Of a stretch of DNA of 64,000 bases, positions 35,275 through 46,900 are shown piece after piece (within the stretch, counting starts at the first letter, position 1; every line of letters starts with the position of its first letter). This DNA is from Silene latifolia. Taxonomy: Eukaryota > Streptophyta > Magnoliopsida > Caryophyllales > Caryophyllaceae. The stretch spans positions 69,783,634-69,847,633 of the forward strand of contig NC_133537.1 of the NCBI RefSeq assembly GCF_048544455.1. Direction: 5' to 3'. Position numbers and translations under genes: made by a program. The notes below the pieces were generated by a model. It did not search any database. It saw only the letters and a program-made list of their open reading frames with translations, and was not told the origin of the DNA.

Positions 35275-35824
35275 TCATTCTTGTTTAGCTTTTCCACATT
35301 TCCAAGTCCCACTTGGAGTAACAAGTCCAACTTTGATATCTTTCAAATACTTGGGGCAATTTCGCTTCCAATGGCCCATGACATTACAATAATGACATTC
35401 CTCATAGGATTGGGCACCCTTCTTGGTCTTGGTTTTGGTAGTCCCACTATCCATTTCCAATTCATTATCAGGTTTGGGTTTCTCACCCATCTTTGCCTTC
35501 CCTTTAACAATGCCAATACTCCTTTCATTTGCAAGGACACTCTTGCTAGAACTCCCACTTAATTTAATATTACTCCTTGTTTCTTCAAACAAGGATGCCT
35601 TTGGTTTAGTGAGATTTTCTTCACAAGATTTTCCTACCAAAGTGGTGGGCATTAATATTGGAGTGGGTGGTGTGGAGGTGGTAAAGAAGCAAACAATTTC
35701 CATCCTGACCAATGCCAATGCGTAATTCTCTAATCGTATCATTATCATACTCGGAGCACTTCTCATCGAATGATCGGAGCCATGCATCAATGGTGATTGG
35801 TGTAGGAGTATTAGATGAATTCAT
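35275..35824 (-). pseudogene. Gag remnant of Copia-2
   Basis: ATG at 35824 opens MNSSNTPTPITIDAWLRSF, which shifts frame near 35700. The later part includes GKAKMGEKPKP and a CCHC knuckle (CHYCNVMGHWKRNC, about 35400), ending near 35275. Total length is under 200 residues, against 250-450 for typical copia gags, so the middle of Gag is deleted. It is the only recognisable RNA-binding piece in the element. Confidence 0.75.
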
Positions 35825-38071
35825 TGCGTATAATTAACTACAAAAACGGAAATGAAGGAAATAATTAACATCTATCGTTTTAATAATACTCGTAAACAAG
35901 TATTGCATTTATATAGTGACCTCTACCCAACTATTATAAATGATTCCAAGATCCAAATTCATATTAATACGAGTACGGTGAGTCGAGTCATCCCTTATTA
36001 ATATAACTCGGTGGATTAACCTCTTAATCGATTCTACTTCTAGAACTCTCGGTCGACAAAAATTACTCTAATTTTCATCTTTAGCCCGGAACACATGCGA
36101 CTACGGTCACGAATACTTCCGTTGAGCTAAATCCAAATTTCGATGTAATAACATTTTATTACCCACTTACCCAACGTAACAAGGTTTGTATTACGGTGAA
36201 GCCGGATTAACTCCCTTATGAAATTGGGATTCATGGTTTCTACTATTTGGTAAGGCTAATTCTCAATTATTAATTTGCGAGAGGTCGTATCAATTTATTA
36301 TCTATCACGTTTTAAGTGAACTAAAGCGGTGAACTACGATAATTATAATTGACACGGTCGATGACTCAATATGATATGCATGTGTTGTTATGGCGATTTG
36401 GCAATGAATGTAACATATTAAAAGAAATGCAAAGCAATAAAATTCCTAGTATGGCCTTCCTAAAAATAGAAAATCAAATAATTTATTACATATTCGGAAA
36501 CCAACTCCTTTGGTCCCTTGAATCTTCAAGTGACACGCCTCCCAAGAACACTGTCTTCGTTGGAACACCTTTCCGAATGGCACCGTCTTTGAAGATACTC
36601 CATAATTACAAATAATAATAAAAATACAAAGCTATTCCTATTATACATTTGTAAAATGGAAAAACTTGTAAAATAAAAATGATACAAGATCACATCAAAT
36701 TACAACCGAATCAATATTCCCTTTCATTACGGGTAATATCGATTAAAACTAAGGCCATACTAAGATAAAATTACATAATTCAAAATTATATAAATAAAAG
36801 ACATTCAAAATTTGAAATATGCAGCATTATAATATGTACCTATCATGCCAAATTATGTTTCAAATCGCCCTATTTAACTTGTATCGTATATATAACCCGA
36901 TTTTATGGAAATGCGTGATCGTAACTTCTTAAAATCACAAATTAACACTTAAATAACATCTAAGCTCAAGTTAATTATCCTAACACTCTTAGGACTCAAA
37001 AATTAGTCATCACTCAATTTTTGACAATAATTCAACTTGATTTAAGTTTTATGCTCATTTTTTACCTTAAAATCATAATATCTATGAAATAAATTCAAAT
37101 TAAATTACAAAAATTTCAAAATTTGAATTTTAAATTTTTAATCATTTTGGAATAATTACATGACACTCATAATGTCAAAAATCATGGTTAAAATTTTTGA
37201 ATTAATTTTGAGAAAATATAGTTGCATTTTATCGGTTTTATCTCATAAAACATCTAAAATATCCAAAAATTACTCCCATTAATTTTAAAACTTTAGATAT
37301 GATAAGTGAGATATTTATGCAACTTAAAATAATTTTCTCATGCCATGCAATTCGTTTTAGCTATTTATGTTAAAATAGTCACTATTTATGCCATTTTTAC
37401 TCTAAAAATTCATAAATCATGCTAAATGAGATCATTTAATCTCAAAATTTGCATACACTCTGTAAATCATGCATGTGACAACATATTAAAGTTTTATGGC
37501 CCAATTCGAAGTTTAACTATTTTTAACCATTTTACCTCCTTTAATCCATTTTTATCTCATAAAAATCTTAAATCATGCAATATTAATCCAAATAATACGA
37601 GATTTTATACACAAGTTTTAAAATATGCATGTGAGGTCATATAAAATTGTCAAGGTCAGAGAGTAAGTTTAACCATTTTTAGTCATTTTAACCTCCATTT
37701 ATGCTATTTTTACACTAAAAATTCATAAATCATGAAATTTTAATCACATTAATATGATATTTTATATGCAATACATAAAATATTCATGTGAGGTCATACT
37801 AAAATACCACGGCCAGTAGTGAAGGTTAACTTATTTTAGTGAATAAAAGTTCATTTTACTCATAAAAATGTAATAAAATCACTAAAAATCATCAAAATGA
37901 GCAATAAATTTCCATAAATCATAAAAATGACCTAAAAACATTTTAGGACCATAATATATTACATGCAACATGATTTCGTGGCTTACTCATATAAATCACA
38001 AATTTTTAGTTTTATATGTTAACTTTTTAACTCGGAAAAACAATAACCGATTATGCATGCAACATCCTTAT
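35825..38071 (-). other. AT-rich leader of Copia-2 with ~155-bp divergent repeats
   Basis: About 2.2 kb without genes between primer site and gag. From about 37370 to 37870 a unit containing GTTTAAC-ATTTTTA, then ATTCATAAATCATG and CATGTGAGGTCATA, recurs at about 37370, 37513, 37667 and 37825, a spacing of 143-158 bp. The part near 35880-36350 matches the Copia-1 leader (3360-3900). Confidence 0.6.
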
Positions 38072-38083
38072 GCTCTGATACCA
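38072..38083 (-). promoter_or_regulatory. Primer binding site (tRNA-iMet) of Copia-2
   Basis: Minus-strand TGGTATCAGAGC, a perfect match to the standard copia primer site, two bases inside the LTR end. Confidence 0.9.
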
Positions 38084-38085
38084 CT

Positions 38086-39365
38086 TGTTAGATTTATATA
38101 TCTATTATTAGACTCCTCTAATAATGAACTAATGAACTTCTTAATTATTTGTTCTTTAGATCTAGTGCATGCATTACAAAATAAGAGATTTATGAAAAAA
38201 ACAATGTCCCTTACATTGTATATGGTTCGAAATATAGGGCACAAATAAGGTCACCTTCCTTATTTGTTCTTGAGCTTAATATGTTGGATGATCCTCCTAA
38301 GACTCCAAGTATAGAAGACACTCCAATAAGTTGCACCCAAGATTCAACCCAAAAATTCCTACTAATATTAACTAGATATATAGTAGAAATGCTTCCTTAA
38401 TATTACTAATATTTCTAGTATTACTACTTCTAGTAATAGTTGGAAAGTATTAGTATTTCAGAGTTGTATGAGGATTTTGCATGTGAGGAGAAAATATGCA
38501 CAAAAACAAGCATAAGTAAGAGTGGAAAAATGAGCAACAAATGCTCCCTATTTGAAGAGCAAAACCGGTTGCTCCTTCATCATAAGGGAATCTTATTTCT
38601 CTTGTTTTTACTTATTTGTATAGTGTAGGTAGAGTGTAGGAAACAATTACGTAAGATGTGTCATAGAAGTGTCACAATCATGCTTTATTCCAACACAAAT
38701 GAACAAGACAAAATTGAGCATCTTTTGCTCTTATATAGCCGGCTATATGGAGCCTCTTAGGTCCATTTTTGCCTTTTGTTATTTGTCCCACAAATGCTTA
38801 TAAGTCATATGTTCAACTATCTTACATAATTAATTATTAATGTAATCATTTAACAATTAAATATTATAATTAATAATATAATATACACTCCACTTTGAGT
38901 AGTATACTACCATTATATCAATATATAATGGGTCCTACAATTGCTAGTTAGTTAAAATTATAACTCTTTGTAACTTTAAATAACCAATTACCTCTACCTC
39001 AAAACTTATATAAAAGCTCAACTAATTTAGTAACTTAACATTTAATTACTAAATTAAATCTTATTTAATCATATTACAATATGACGTAAAATCCAACTCC
39101 CGTAATTAAGGAATTAATTAATCTGTATCGTATACAATTAATTAAATATCTATTTGGGCATCATCCTATAGGTGTGACATAAAGGGATCAACTGACCACC
39201 ACCGTCATACGACAGTAATGTCAAACTCTAGTTAGCCAATCATTATCGATTAATGTTGATCAGTTGACTATAAAATGAATCATCCCTTTCGTATTCTTAA
39301 TATGAGTTTTAATTATAATATTAAATCATGTGAATGCACTATTGTTGGGGACACATATTCCAACA
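38086..39365 (-). repeat. Copia-2 5' LTR
   Basis: Partner of 30664-31943, equal in length (1,280 bp). Its outer end (TGTTGGAATATG on the minus strand) abuts the ATAAC target duplication at 39366-39370. Confidence 0.92.
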
Positions 39366-39370
39366 ATAAC

Positions 39371-40842
39371 TACATAAATGGTAAGGTTAGAGCCTCAAAT
39401 GGGTCGGCTCATCCATAATCAGCCCCAATTTAAGTTGTGAGTAAGTCTTCTTGCCTAGAGTGTCACATCAAAACGCACGAGAGTGGAGTTCGTTCCTTAA
39501 ACCATAGAGATGCTTATTTTTTGTGCATACATTTTGAAGCGAAATGTTACATGTTTTAGCCTCACATTGCCAAACAAGCCTTTTGTTTTGACCCTTTAGA
39601 GTAGGACCGATTTTGTTACCCCCTTTGAGCCTTGCCTTTTTCTTTGGCATACCTACGCAAAGAGTTACATCCCAAAAACAACTAACCTTACAAGAAAATT
39701 GTCATAACATTTGTGGTCACGTGAAATTGGGGATTGAGTCCTAATCTACTAGAGACATGAGCTCAAATTTACAAAGAGTTAAAACATATTTGCTAATTTG
39801 GTTAAATTGTGTTCAATAAGAGGCTTTATAAATGAAGAAAAGAAATAGAAAAGAAAAAAAATGAAAAGAAAAAGAAAAGAAAAAAATATTGCTTGAATTG
39901 TTGAAAGAAAAAGCCGAGGCAACACCCCTCTTACATCTTAGGAAGGGGTAGAAAAAGGCGTTGCTAAATAAGGGGGCAAAATGATGTTTTTTTCCAAGTG
40001 AGTTTGATTTTCAAGAATGTTTGAATCTTGCTATTTACTCTTTTGTTGTTACTAGGTTGGGTTTGATTGGAATTTTGACAACTTATTGTTCTTTAACTCC
40101 AAAATCCATAACGGTGCTTGCACCAATCCATTTCTACCCATTACCTTAGCCCCGTTACAACCCAATTGCTTCTTTATGTTATGCATTTTGTCTCCTTTTT
40201 GCATCTCTTACATGGTTAGAGGATGGAATACCACATTGGATTGTGGGCACTCTTTGGTGAGTCGTAGTAGGTGAGGGATTTGCATTCAATTTTGCACGAT
40301 AATCAGCCAAAATTCACATGAGAGACGAGCGAAAACTGCGAGGAGATCGTTCCTTGAGTCGTTTATGGTCTTAAAGTAATGTGTTGAATCTTGTGTTGGA
40401 ATTGTAAATCTCGTTAGTCATATCACGTTTTTCCCTTTTTCCAGGGCCTTGAATTTGTTTCTTGGTCATATTTTGTTATCACGTGTTGACTTTTGAGCTA
40501 GGATTAGGGAGTCGGCACCAATTGAGACCCTGAGACGGTATTCTCCACTATAAGACCTTCTTGTTTCATTCTTACAAAACCCCACTTAGATGAGGAAAGC
40601 GGGAGACCTTTGTTGATGCATCCTTACTTTACTCATTGTGCCTTAATGTTGGATGTTTCGCAATTTTGGCAAGACCCTACTTGCCTTGCAAGAAGGTATC
40701 CTACCTCATGCGTACCTTATTGTGAGTTAAAGGGACGGAGGAGGCTCGTTAAATGCCTACCCTTGGATATTATGTAGCTAGTATAGCCTATGTTTATTGT
40801 AGTTAAGGGTCATGTTCTTTACTCGGGGATGAGTAAAGGTCA
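39371..40842 (+). other. Non-coding 3' region of Athila-B, right part
   Basis: Continues the region interrupted at 30663. It has a purine-rich tract at 39836-39888 and, at 40585-40745, the block (CTTGCAAGAAGGTATCCTAC, TTATTGTGAGTTAAAGGG) shared with Athila-A at 22440-22640. No gene seen. Confidence 0.6.
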
Positions 40843-40856
40843 AGTGTAGGGAGATT
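40843..40856 (+). promoter_or_regulatory. Polypurine tract of Athila-B
   Basis: AGTGTAGGGAGATT directly before the LTR start TGATAACAAC, preceded by the lineage phrase ACTCGGGGATGAGTAAAGG. Confidence 0.7.
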
Positions 40857-41296
40857 TGATAACAACATTTTAACCTCTATATTTTGATGTCCCGGACCCG
40901 TTTTTGTCACAATAAAACAAGCATTATGAGCTTATTTAGTTAGTTTTAGCTTAGTCCGAGTCATTTCCCTCATGCTTAGCTTAAGTCATGTTTTGAGCAA
41001 TTTTCCCGTACTTACAAGCCCTTTTGTAGGTACTATGCTCGAGGATGTAAGAGGGACGGAAATCGGAACGGATTTGGCACGAAAGAGGAAGAAAGAGGTC
41101 TTATGGAGCATGTCGAGGAGGGCTGAACTTATGCCCATTAGCCGTTTTCTACATTTCATAGCGATTTTTCATGTATTGGAACCGAGGGGCAAAACTTTAC
41201 CCGACCGGGCATAATTATACCAGACCGGGTATAATTATGCCTCTCGGATGAAAGTTACGTTCCTTCTTGTATTTTCTCCTACCTTTTTGTACTTCA
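40857..41296 (+). repeat. Athila-B 3' LTR, first ~440 bp
   Basis: Begins TGATAACAACATTTTAACC. At 41181-41247 it carries the same GGGCATAATTATACC/CCGGGTATAATTATGCC motifs as the spacer before the last ORF. The remaining LTR sequence is cut by the (TA)n tract and the Mutator-like element; TATATATAAATC near 41296-41308 may be the LTR TATA box from which the tract expanded. Confidence 0.7.
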
Positions 41297-41306
41297 TATA
41301 TATAAA

Positions 41307-41308
<2 letters not shown>

Positions 41309-41384
<76 letters not shown>
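41309..41384. repeat. (TA)38 microsatellite
   Basis: An uninterrupted TA run of 76 bp separates the Athila-B LTR from the Mutator-like element. It is the likely insertion target or an expansion at the border. Confidence 0.95.
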
Positions 41385-41387
<3 letters not shown>

Positions 41388-41812
41388 GTGAGATGTAATG
41401 AGTCCACCTTATTTCATTGAGTCCATAAGTCACCTTTAGAGCCCTTAGATTGTGAGTGTGAATGAATAAGATTACACCAAAAAGCAACTTATAAGATTAT
41501 AATATTGGGTAGAGTATTTACCTCTCTCCTATAGGGAGGTAGACATACTGTAGAAACTGCATGTCTCTTTAGTCCATCAGTCATTTGCACGTTATTCCAT
41601 TTCCTTCCACTCTCTCATGCAACTCTTTCTCTAACAATTTCGAAAACCATCTAAATTCGTGTCTTTGATTTCCACATTTCTTTATCTTTCTTTTGCACAT
41701 TTCCACAAAGCCATTTCTGCTCTTCTTTTATTCTCAATCAAACCGTCCTAATTCCTCACTGTTTTTCTTTACCACATTTATTTACCACATTTTATTCATC
41801 AGTCACTTTGAA
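41385..41812 (+). promoter_or_regulatory. Left end and probable untranslated first exon of the Ulp1-type gene
   Basis: The terminal stretch (GAGTCCACC, GAGTCCATAAG, GAGCCCTTAG) is followed by C/T-rich leader-like sequence ending CACTTTGAAG then GTAACTC, a good 5' splice site at 41812/41813. A matching acceptor (CTTGATTCAG) precedes the ATG at 49162. If right, the gene is driven from the element end and its first intron now holds the LINE. Confidence 0.4.
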
Positions 41813-42083
41813 GGTAACTCTTTTGATCTTTCTTGACTCCTTTCTTTTTTCTAATTTTTTAAATATGTAGATTTTCCTTGAGTCTTAATTGTTATATACG
41901 AGTTTCATTCCTTTGTTATCATTTCATTGTTCTATTTTGTTATTTCTGAGATTTTGATTTTATTAGCATGCTTAAATTTAATTGATTTTTATTCTATTTA
42001 TTATCCATAAACATCTTAATTCATTAGCATGCTTGAATTTAATTTTAAGTTGGTCAGATTTATTTTACAAAGTATCAATTACT

Positions 42084-42095
42084 AATTAAATTGAT
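42084..42095. repeat. LINE target-site duplication (left copy)
   Basis: AATTAAATTGAT before the LINE recurs at 47925-47936 after its A-tail. Twelve bases suits L1 target-primed integration; one or two A may belong to the tail. Confidence 0.7.
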
Positions 42096-42328
42096 TTTTT
42101 TCTCTCTCTAAAAATTTTCTCTCTCTAAAAATTTTTCATTCATTCCTAAAAAATTTTCATTCATTCCTAATTAAGCTAATCTCATTCATTCCTAAAAATT
42201 TTCTCTCTCTAAAAATTTTTCTCTCAAATGTTTCTAACAAACTTTCTAACAAACTTTTCAACAAACTTTTCCCCTTTTTCCTTCATGATTTTTTTCGGTT
42301 CTCTTTACTCTTGATCAATTCCTGATCA

Positions 42329-43957
42329 ATGGCACGAGCAAGGGGGCGTATTGCTCGATTGCGGACGACATTGTCGACCTCTCAAGCTAAGCTTCCTAAT
42401 GATACTCTTTTGGATGGAAATGGTGAAGATTTGGCTGACATTGTAATAACTCCGGCACGAGTAGTGGAGACTGTTAATGATCGCATTGCTTCCGCCATGG
42501 CTTCGGCTCGAGTTTCTTCGAAGGTTGCTAACTTCTCTTCTCCTTCTTCTACAATGGTTGTGTCTGTTAACCCTAATTCTTTACTTTCATCATCAATTCC
42601 TAGTGCTAAGGCACCTATACCTAATTCGGTCCCCTTGATTCCTGTTACTGTGAATCCTGTGCATAATTTGGCTGTTAATAAAGATACTATTGCCCATAAT
42701 ACCATTGATAATCATACATCGCAAGTTTCTTCTGCTAATTTGGGGAAAACTTGGTCTACTGTAGTTAAAAAACCTGTTAAGGCTGGTATGAGTTTATTTT
42801 ACTGTCATGATAGTGCTGCTGCGGATGCAGTAGAAATTACTGCAACTGACTTTGAAAAAGAGCTTAAAATTTGGGAATTCACTCTAATGGGGCATGTCAT
42901 TAGGGCTAAACCTTCTTTGAAATCTGTTCAGGATTTTGTTACTAAGTATTGGAGTTCCATTGCTTTGCCAGTGGTCCAATACTATAAGAAAGGCTGGTTT
43001 GCATTTAGATTTGATTCACAAGAGGCCATGACTAATGTGCTTAGGCAAGGTCCTTGGAAAATTGGTCCAAATTCTCTTATTCTCAAGCACTGGACTCCTT
43101 CTTTTTCTATGGAAATGGAGAAAGTAGCTAAAGTCCCAGTGTGGATTCTTTTCCCTGGATTAGATCCTTATCTCTGGTCTGAATCTGTTCTTAGCAAGAT
43201 TGCTAGTAAACTGGGAAAGCCTTTGTTTGCTGATTTGGCTACTACTCATAAGGAAAAGCTTTCTTTTGCTAGGGTTATGGTAGAGATAGATGTTACTCAG
43301 CCTTTCCTTGATCATGTGGATATTGTGTCTCCCTTCCTTGGTCCAACTTCCCAGAAAGTAGTCTATGAATGGGTGCCCTTCTACTGCTCTGGTTGTGGCA
43401 AGTTAGGGCATAAGATTGACACTTGCAAGTGGGTTAAACCATCTAAGGATCCACAAACTGTGGAAAATTCTACTTCTGAGCTGGGTAAAGTGGGAGAGTT
43501 GCAGCAGACTGTTGATCATCAGAAAGAGAATGTAGACTCAGGATGTTTTCAGCTAGGTCAGAGATCTCTTTATGATTTTCCTCCTTCTGTTGCTTCTCCT
43601 CCCCCTCCCTATATTAGCTTGGTTATTGCTCCTAGCCCCACTCCTGGACTGATTTTTGAAGATCTTGGTGCTATGGTTTCTGTGATTTCAAGTCCATTTC
43701 AGTCCCTTGAACCAGGGGAAACTTCTCCTAAAACTGATTCCATTGTTGCCTCTAATGAGCTAGGTGATTTGGGTCCAATTCAGGGTGGTAAAGATGTTCT
43801 AATAGAGAATGTAGGCTCAGGATGTTTTGAACTAGGCCAGAGATCTCTATCTGAGTCATCTAAACCTCCTGATATTGGTCCTAATATACACTCAGTATGC
43901 TCTGATACTGGCCAACCAGGCCCTAGTAGCATGGTTACACTTCATCCTCCTTCTTAA
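42329..43957 (+). CDS. LINE ORF1: RNA-binding protein (DUF4283 and CCHC knuckle)
   Basis: An intact 542-codon frame from ATG 42329. Residues about 1-150 are Ser/Pro/Val-rich; 150-320 form the DUF4283-like fold (KELKIWEFTLMGHVIRAKPS, YKKGWFAFRFDSQEAM, LRQGPWKIG, VPVWILFPGLDPYLWS). A CCHC knuckle (CSGCGKLGHKIDTC) lies near 355, then a Ser/Pro-rich tail with two repeats of a CFxLGQRSL phrase. It binds LINE RNA in the retrotransposition particle. The TAA stop (43955-43957) shares its last A with the ATG of ORF2. Confidence 0.88.
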   Translation: MARARGRIARLRTTLSTSQAKLPNDTLLDGNGEDLADIVITPARVVETVNDRIASAMASARVSSKVANFSSPSSTMVVSVNPNSLLSSSIPSAKAPIPNSVPLIPVTVNPVHNLAVNKDTIAHNTIDNHTSQVSSANLGKTWSTVVKKPVKAGMSLFYCHDSAAADAVEITATDFEKELKIWEFTLMGHVIRAKPSLKSVQDFVTKYWSSIALPVVQYYKKGWFAFRFDSQEAMTNVLRQGPWKIGPNSLILKHWTPSFSMEMEKVAKVPVWILFPGLDPYLWSESVLSKIASKLGKPLFADLATTHKEKLSFARVMVEIDVTQPFLDHVDIVSPFLGPTSQKVVYEWVPFYCSGCGKLGHKIDTCKWVKPSKDPQTVENSTSELGKVGELQQTVDHQKENVDSGCFQLGQRSLYDFPPSVASPPPPYISLVIAPSPTPGLIFEDLGAMVSVISSPFQSLEPGETSPKTDSIVASNELGDLGPIQGGKDVLIENVGSGCFELGQRSLSESSKPPDIGPNIHSVCSDTGQPGPSSMVTLHPPS

Positions 43958-46900
43958 TGAAGATTTCCTCTTGGAATGTCCGTGGTTTCAACTGTCCTCT
44001 CAAACATAGTGAGGTCAAGGATTTCTTGAAAGACAATAGTATTGATGTTCTTGCTCTCTTGGAAACTAGAGTCAAGGATTGTAATGTTGCTAGTATTGTT
44101 AACCAACACTTTGGCAATTGGGTGGTAGTTACTAACTATAGCCACCACTATAATGGTAGAATCTGGGTGTTTCTTAATCCCAGTGCTGTGTCTATTACTC
44201 ATACCAGTAAGGATGCTCAGTTTATTCATTTGCATTTGCACCATTTTGTTTCCAACTTGGATTTCCATTTAAGCTTGGTCTATGGGAGTAATAATGCTTC
44301 TGAGAGGGAATCTCTGTGGGAGGGTCTTTCAAGATCTTCTACTACTGATCCCTGGCTTGTTTTAGGAGATTTCAATATTGTTAGAGATCCTGCTGAGAAG
44401 CTTAGCTATACTCCACCTCCCCATCATGAGATGTTGGCTTTTAATAACTGTCTATCCACTTGTCATTTAGATGACCTGGTCAGTACGGGTTGTGACCTCA
44501 CCTGGACTAATAAGCAAGAGCCAACTACTCGAGTTTGGTCTAAATTGGATAGAGCTTTAGTCAATCCTCTTGGCTTGCTGCTTTTCCTAATTCTTTTGCT
44601 CATTTTCCTGAGCCTGGTATTTCTGACCATTCACCTACTTTGGTTCATGTCCTTGATACTTACAAGGTTCCTAAAAGATTTAGCTTCTTAGACTGCTGGA
44701 TTGATCATTCAGAGTTTATTGGAACTGTCTCTGATGCCTGGAACACTAAGGATAATGGCAGCCCAATGTATTGTTTCTTCCAAAAGCTTTAGTCTGTTAA
44801 GAGAGCCCTCATTTCTTTTCACAAGCAACACTTTACTAATCTTTCTCACCATGTAAAGACTGCTAAAGAGGATTTACTTCAATGTCAAGCCCAGCTTGTT
44901 AAGGATCCTTTCTCTGCTTCTCTTATTATGGAGGAAAAAACTCTGCTTCAGAAGTACACTAGCCTCAAGACTGCAGAATTAAAATGTTTGCATCAAAGGG
45001 CTAAAATTAAGCATATTCAGTATACGGATTGTGGCTCCAAATATTTTTTTTGCTAAACTTTCTGAGAGAAGGAACCAGCAGCAGATTGGCATTATTAACA
45101 ATATTAATGGTGACAGTTGTACTGGTAGACATGATATAAATCTTGCTTTTCAGAATTATTACCAGGAATTGTTGGGCAAGTGCAGACAGGTTAAAGCCCT
45201 TGATCCTAACCTGTTCCTTCATAGTCCTACTCTCTCTTCTTCTGATGGTATATTACTTACCTCTCCTTTAACTCTTAAAGAAATTAAGGATGTTGTGTTT
45301 AGTTTGGACAGCAATAGTAGCCCTGGTATTGATGGCTTTTCTGCTGGTTTTTTTAAATCTACTTGGGCTATTATTGGTATGGACCTTAGTAAGGCTGTGT
45401 TCTCTTTCTTCAAGAAGCATCATATGGCCAAGCAAGCTAAATCTACTCTCATTACTCTTATCCCTAAGAAACAGGTCCCTTCTTCTGTCATGGACTTTAG
45501 ACCCATCTCTTGTTGTACTGTTTTTTACAAAATTATCAGTAAAATCCTTGCTAACAGGCTGAAGCAAGTGCTACCCCTTATCATTGGTCCAGAACAAGCT
45601 GCTTTTGTGTCTGGTAGAAATATTTTTGAAAATACTATGTTATCTCAGGCTTTGGTTCAAGGTTATGACAGGAAAAATGTTTCTCCTAGATGTCTGGTCA
45701 AAGTTGACATTAGGAAAGCTTTTGACTCCTTAAATTGGGATTTTCTGGCTTGTTCTATGAAATTGATAGGCTTCCCTCAACTGTTTACTGATTGGGTGAT
45801 GGAATGCATTATTAGCCCTGGCTATTCTCTAAAGATTAATGGTGATGTTACTGGGTATTTCTTTGGCCAGAGTGGATTAAGACAAGGGGATCCATTGTCC
45901 CCTTATCTCTTTGTTTTGGGTATGGAAGTTCTCTCCAAATACCTCAGACAACTTTGTCAACAACCTCATGTTTCTCACCATCCAAAATGTCATGCTCTGA
46001 ACCTCACCCACCTAATTTTTGCTGATGATCTCATGATCTTCACCCGTGGAGATTTGCCTTCTGTTGCAGCTGTTTCTGATGCTTTACAAGACTTTGCTCA
46101 AGTCTCTGGACTGTTTGCTAACCCTGATAAAACTAATGTATATTTTGGTGGGGTCCCTCATTATTTGCAGGAAAAAAAAGGGTTCTTTCCCTTCCAGGTA
46201 TCTTGGCTTGCCTCTCAATACTGCTAGGCTTTCTTCTGCAATGTTTGTCCCCCTAGTTATAGCTGTTCAAAAAGCTGTCACCCACTGGTCTGCTCATCTC
46301 CTTTCTTATGCTGGGAAAGTACAGCTCCTTAATTCTGTTGTCTTTGGATTGACAATTTTCTGGTGCTCTAGTATCTTCCTTCCTAGGCATATTACTAAGA
46401 AGATTTCCAAACTCTGTAAGGATTTTTTCTGGGGTATTCCTTGTGGTGAACGTAGGCATGTCTTTAAAAGTTGGAAGGACATCTCCTCTCCTATTTCTGC
46501 TGGGGGATTTAATATTAAAGATCTTGAAATATGGAATATTTCCCTCCTGAGCAGATGAGTCTATTTGCTTGCTCAGAATCACTCAGGGCTTTGGGCTCAC
46601 TGGGTGCAGCATTATATTTTCAAGGATTCTGATATTTGGCACATTCAATCCAAGCCTTACTCCCCTTATAGTTTTAAAGCTATCCTCACTGCTAGAGATA
46701 TATTACTCAGTAGAGCTGGTAGCATTTTTAATGCTCAAACTTTGATGCATAGCTGGTCTGCTGCAGGCAAGATGTCTTTACATCATGCCTATCTTTTCCT
46801 GAAGAATTCTCCTGCTGCTGGCCCCTGGACCAGTTCTCTTACCCAATGTTGTCAGGATCGGGATTCTACTTTGGATCGATGGGGAGGGTAGGATCGAATC

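Larger units (their letters stand above)
30664..39365 (-). mobile_element. Copia-2: complete but decayed Ty1/copia element
   Basis: Two 1,280-bp LTRs (30664-31943 and 38086-39365), primer site, leader, gag, integrase and RT remnants, polypurine tract and ATAAC target duplications are all present on the minus strand. LTR divergence is about 3 percent by eye (some 36 differences), so it is older than Copia-1. It is inserted in the Athila-B 3' region. Confidence 0.92.
24401..41296 (+). mobile_element. Athila-B: Athila-type Ty3/gypsy element, 5' truncated and interrupted by Copia-2
   Basis: RT-RNase H, integrase, spacer, ATHILA-type ORF, 3' region, polypurine tract and the first part of the 3' LTR lie in order. 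5' LTR, primer site, gag and protease are missing: RT begins right after the Athila-A LTR. Copia-2 (30664-39365) interrupts the 3' region with a clean target duplication. The LTR stops in a (TA)n tract near 41300 where the Mutator-like element begins. Confidence 0.8.

Noticed and set aside
40086..40274. 62-codon frame in the Athila-B 3' region
   Set aside because: No family resemblance, in a non-coding region shared with Athila-A where no such frame exists.
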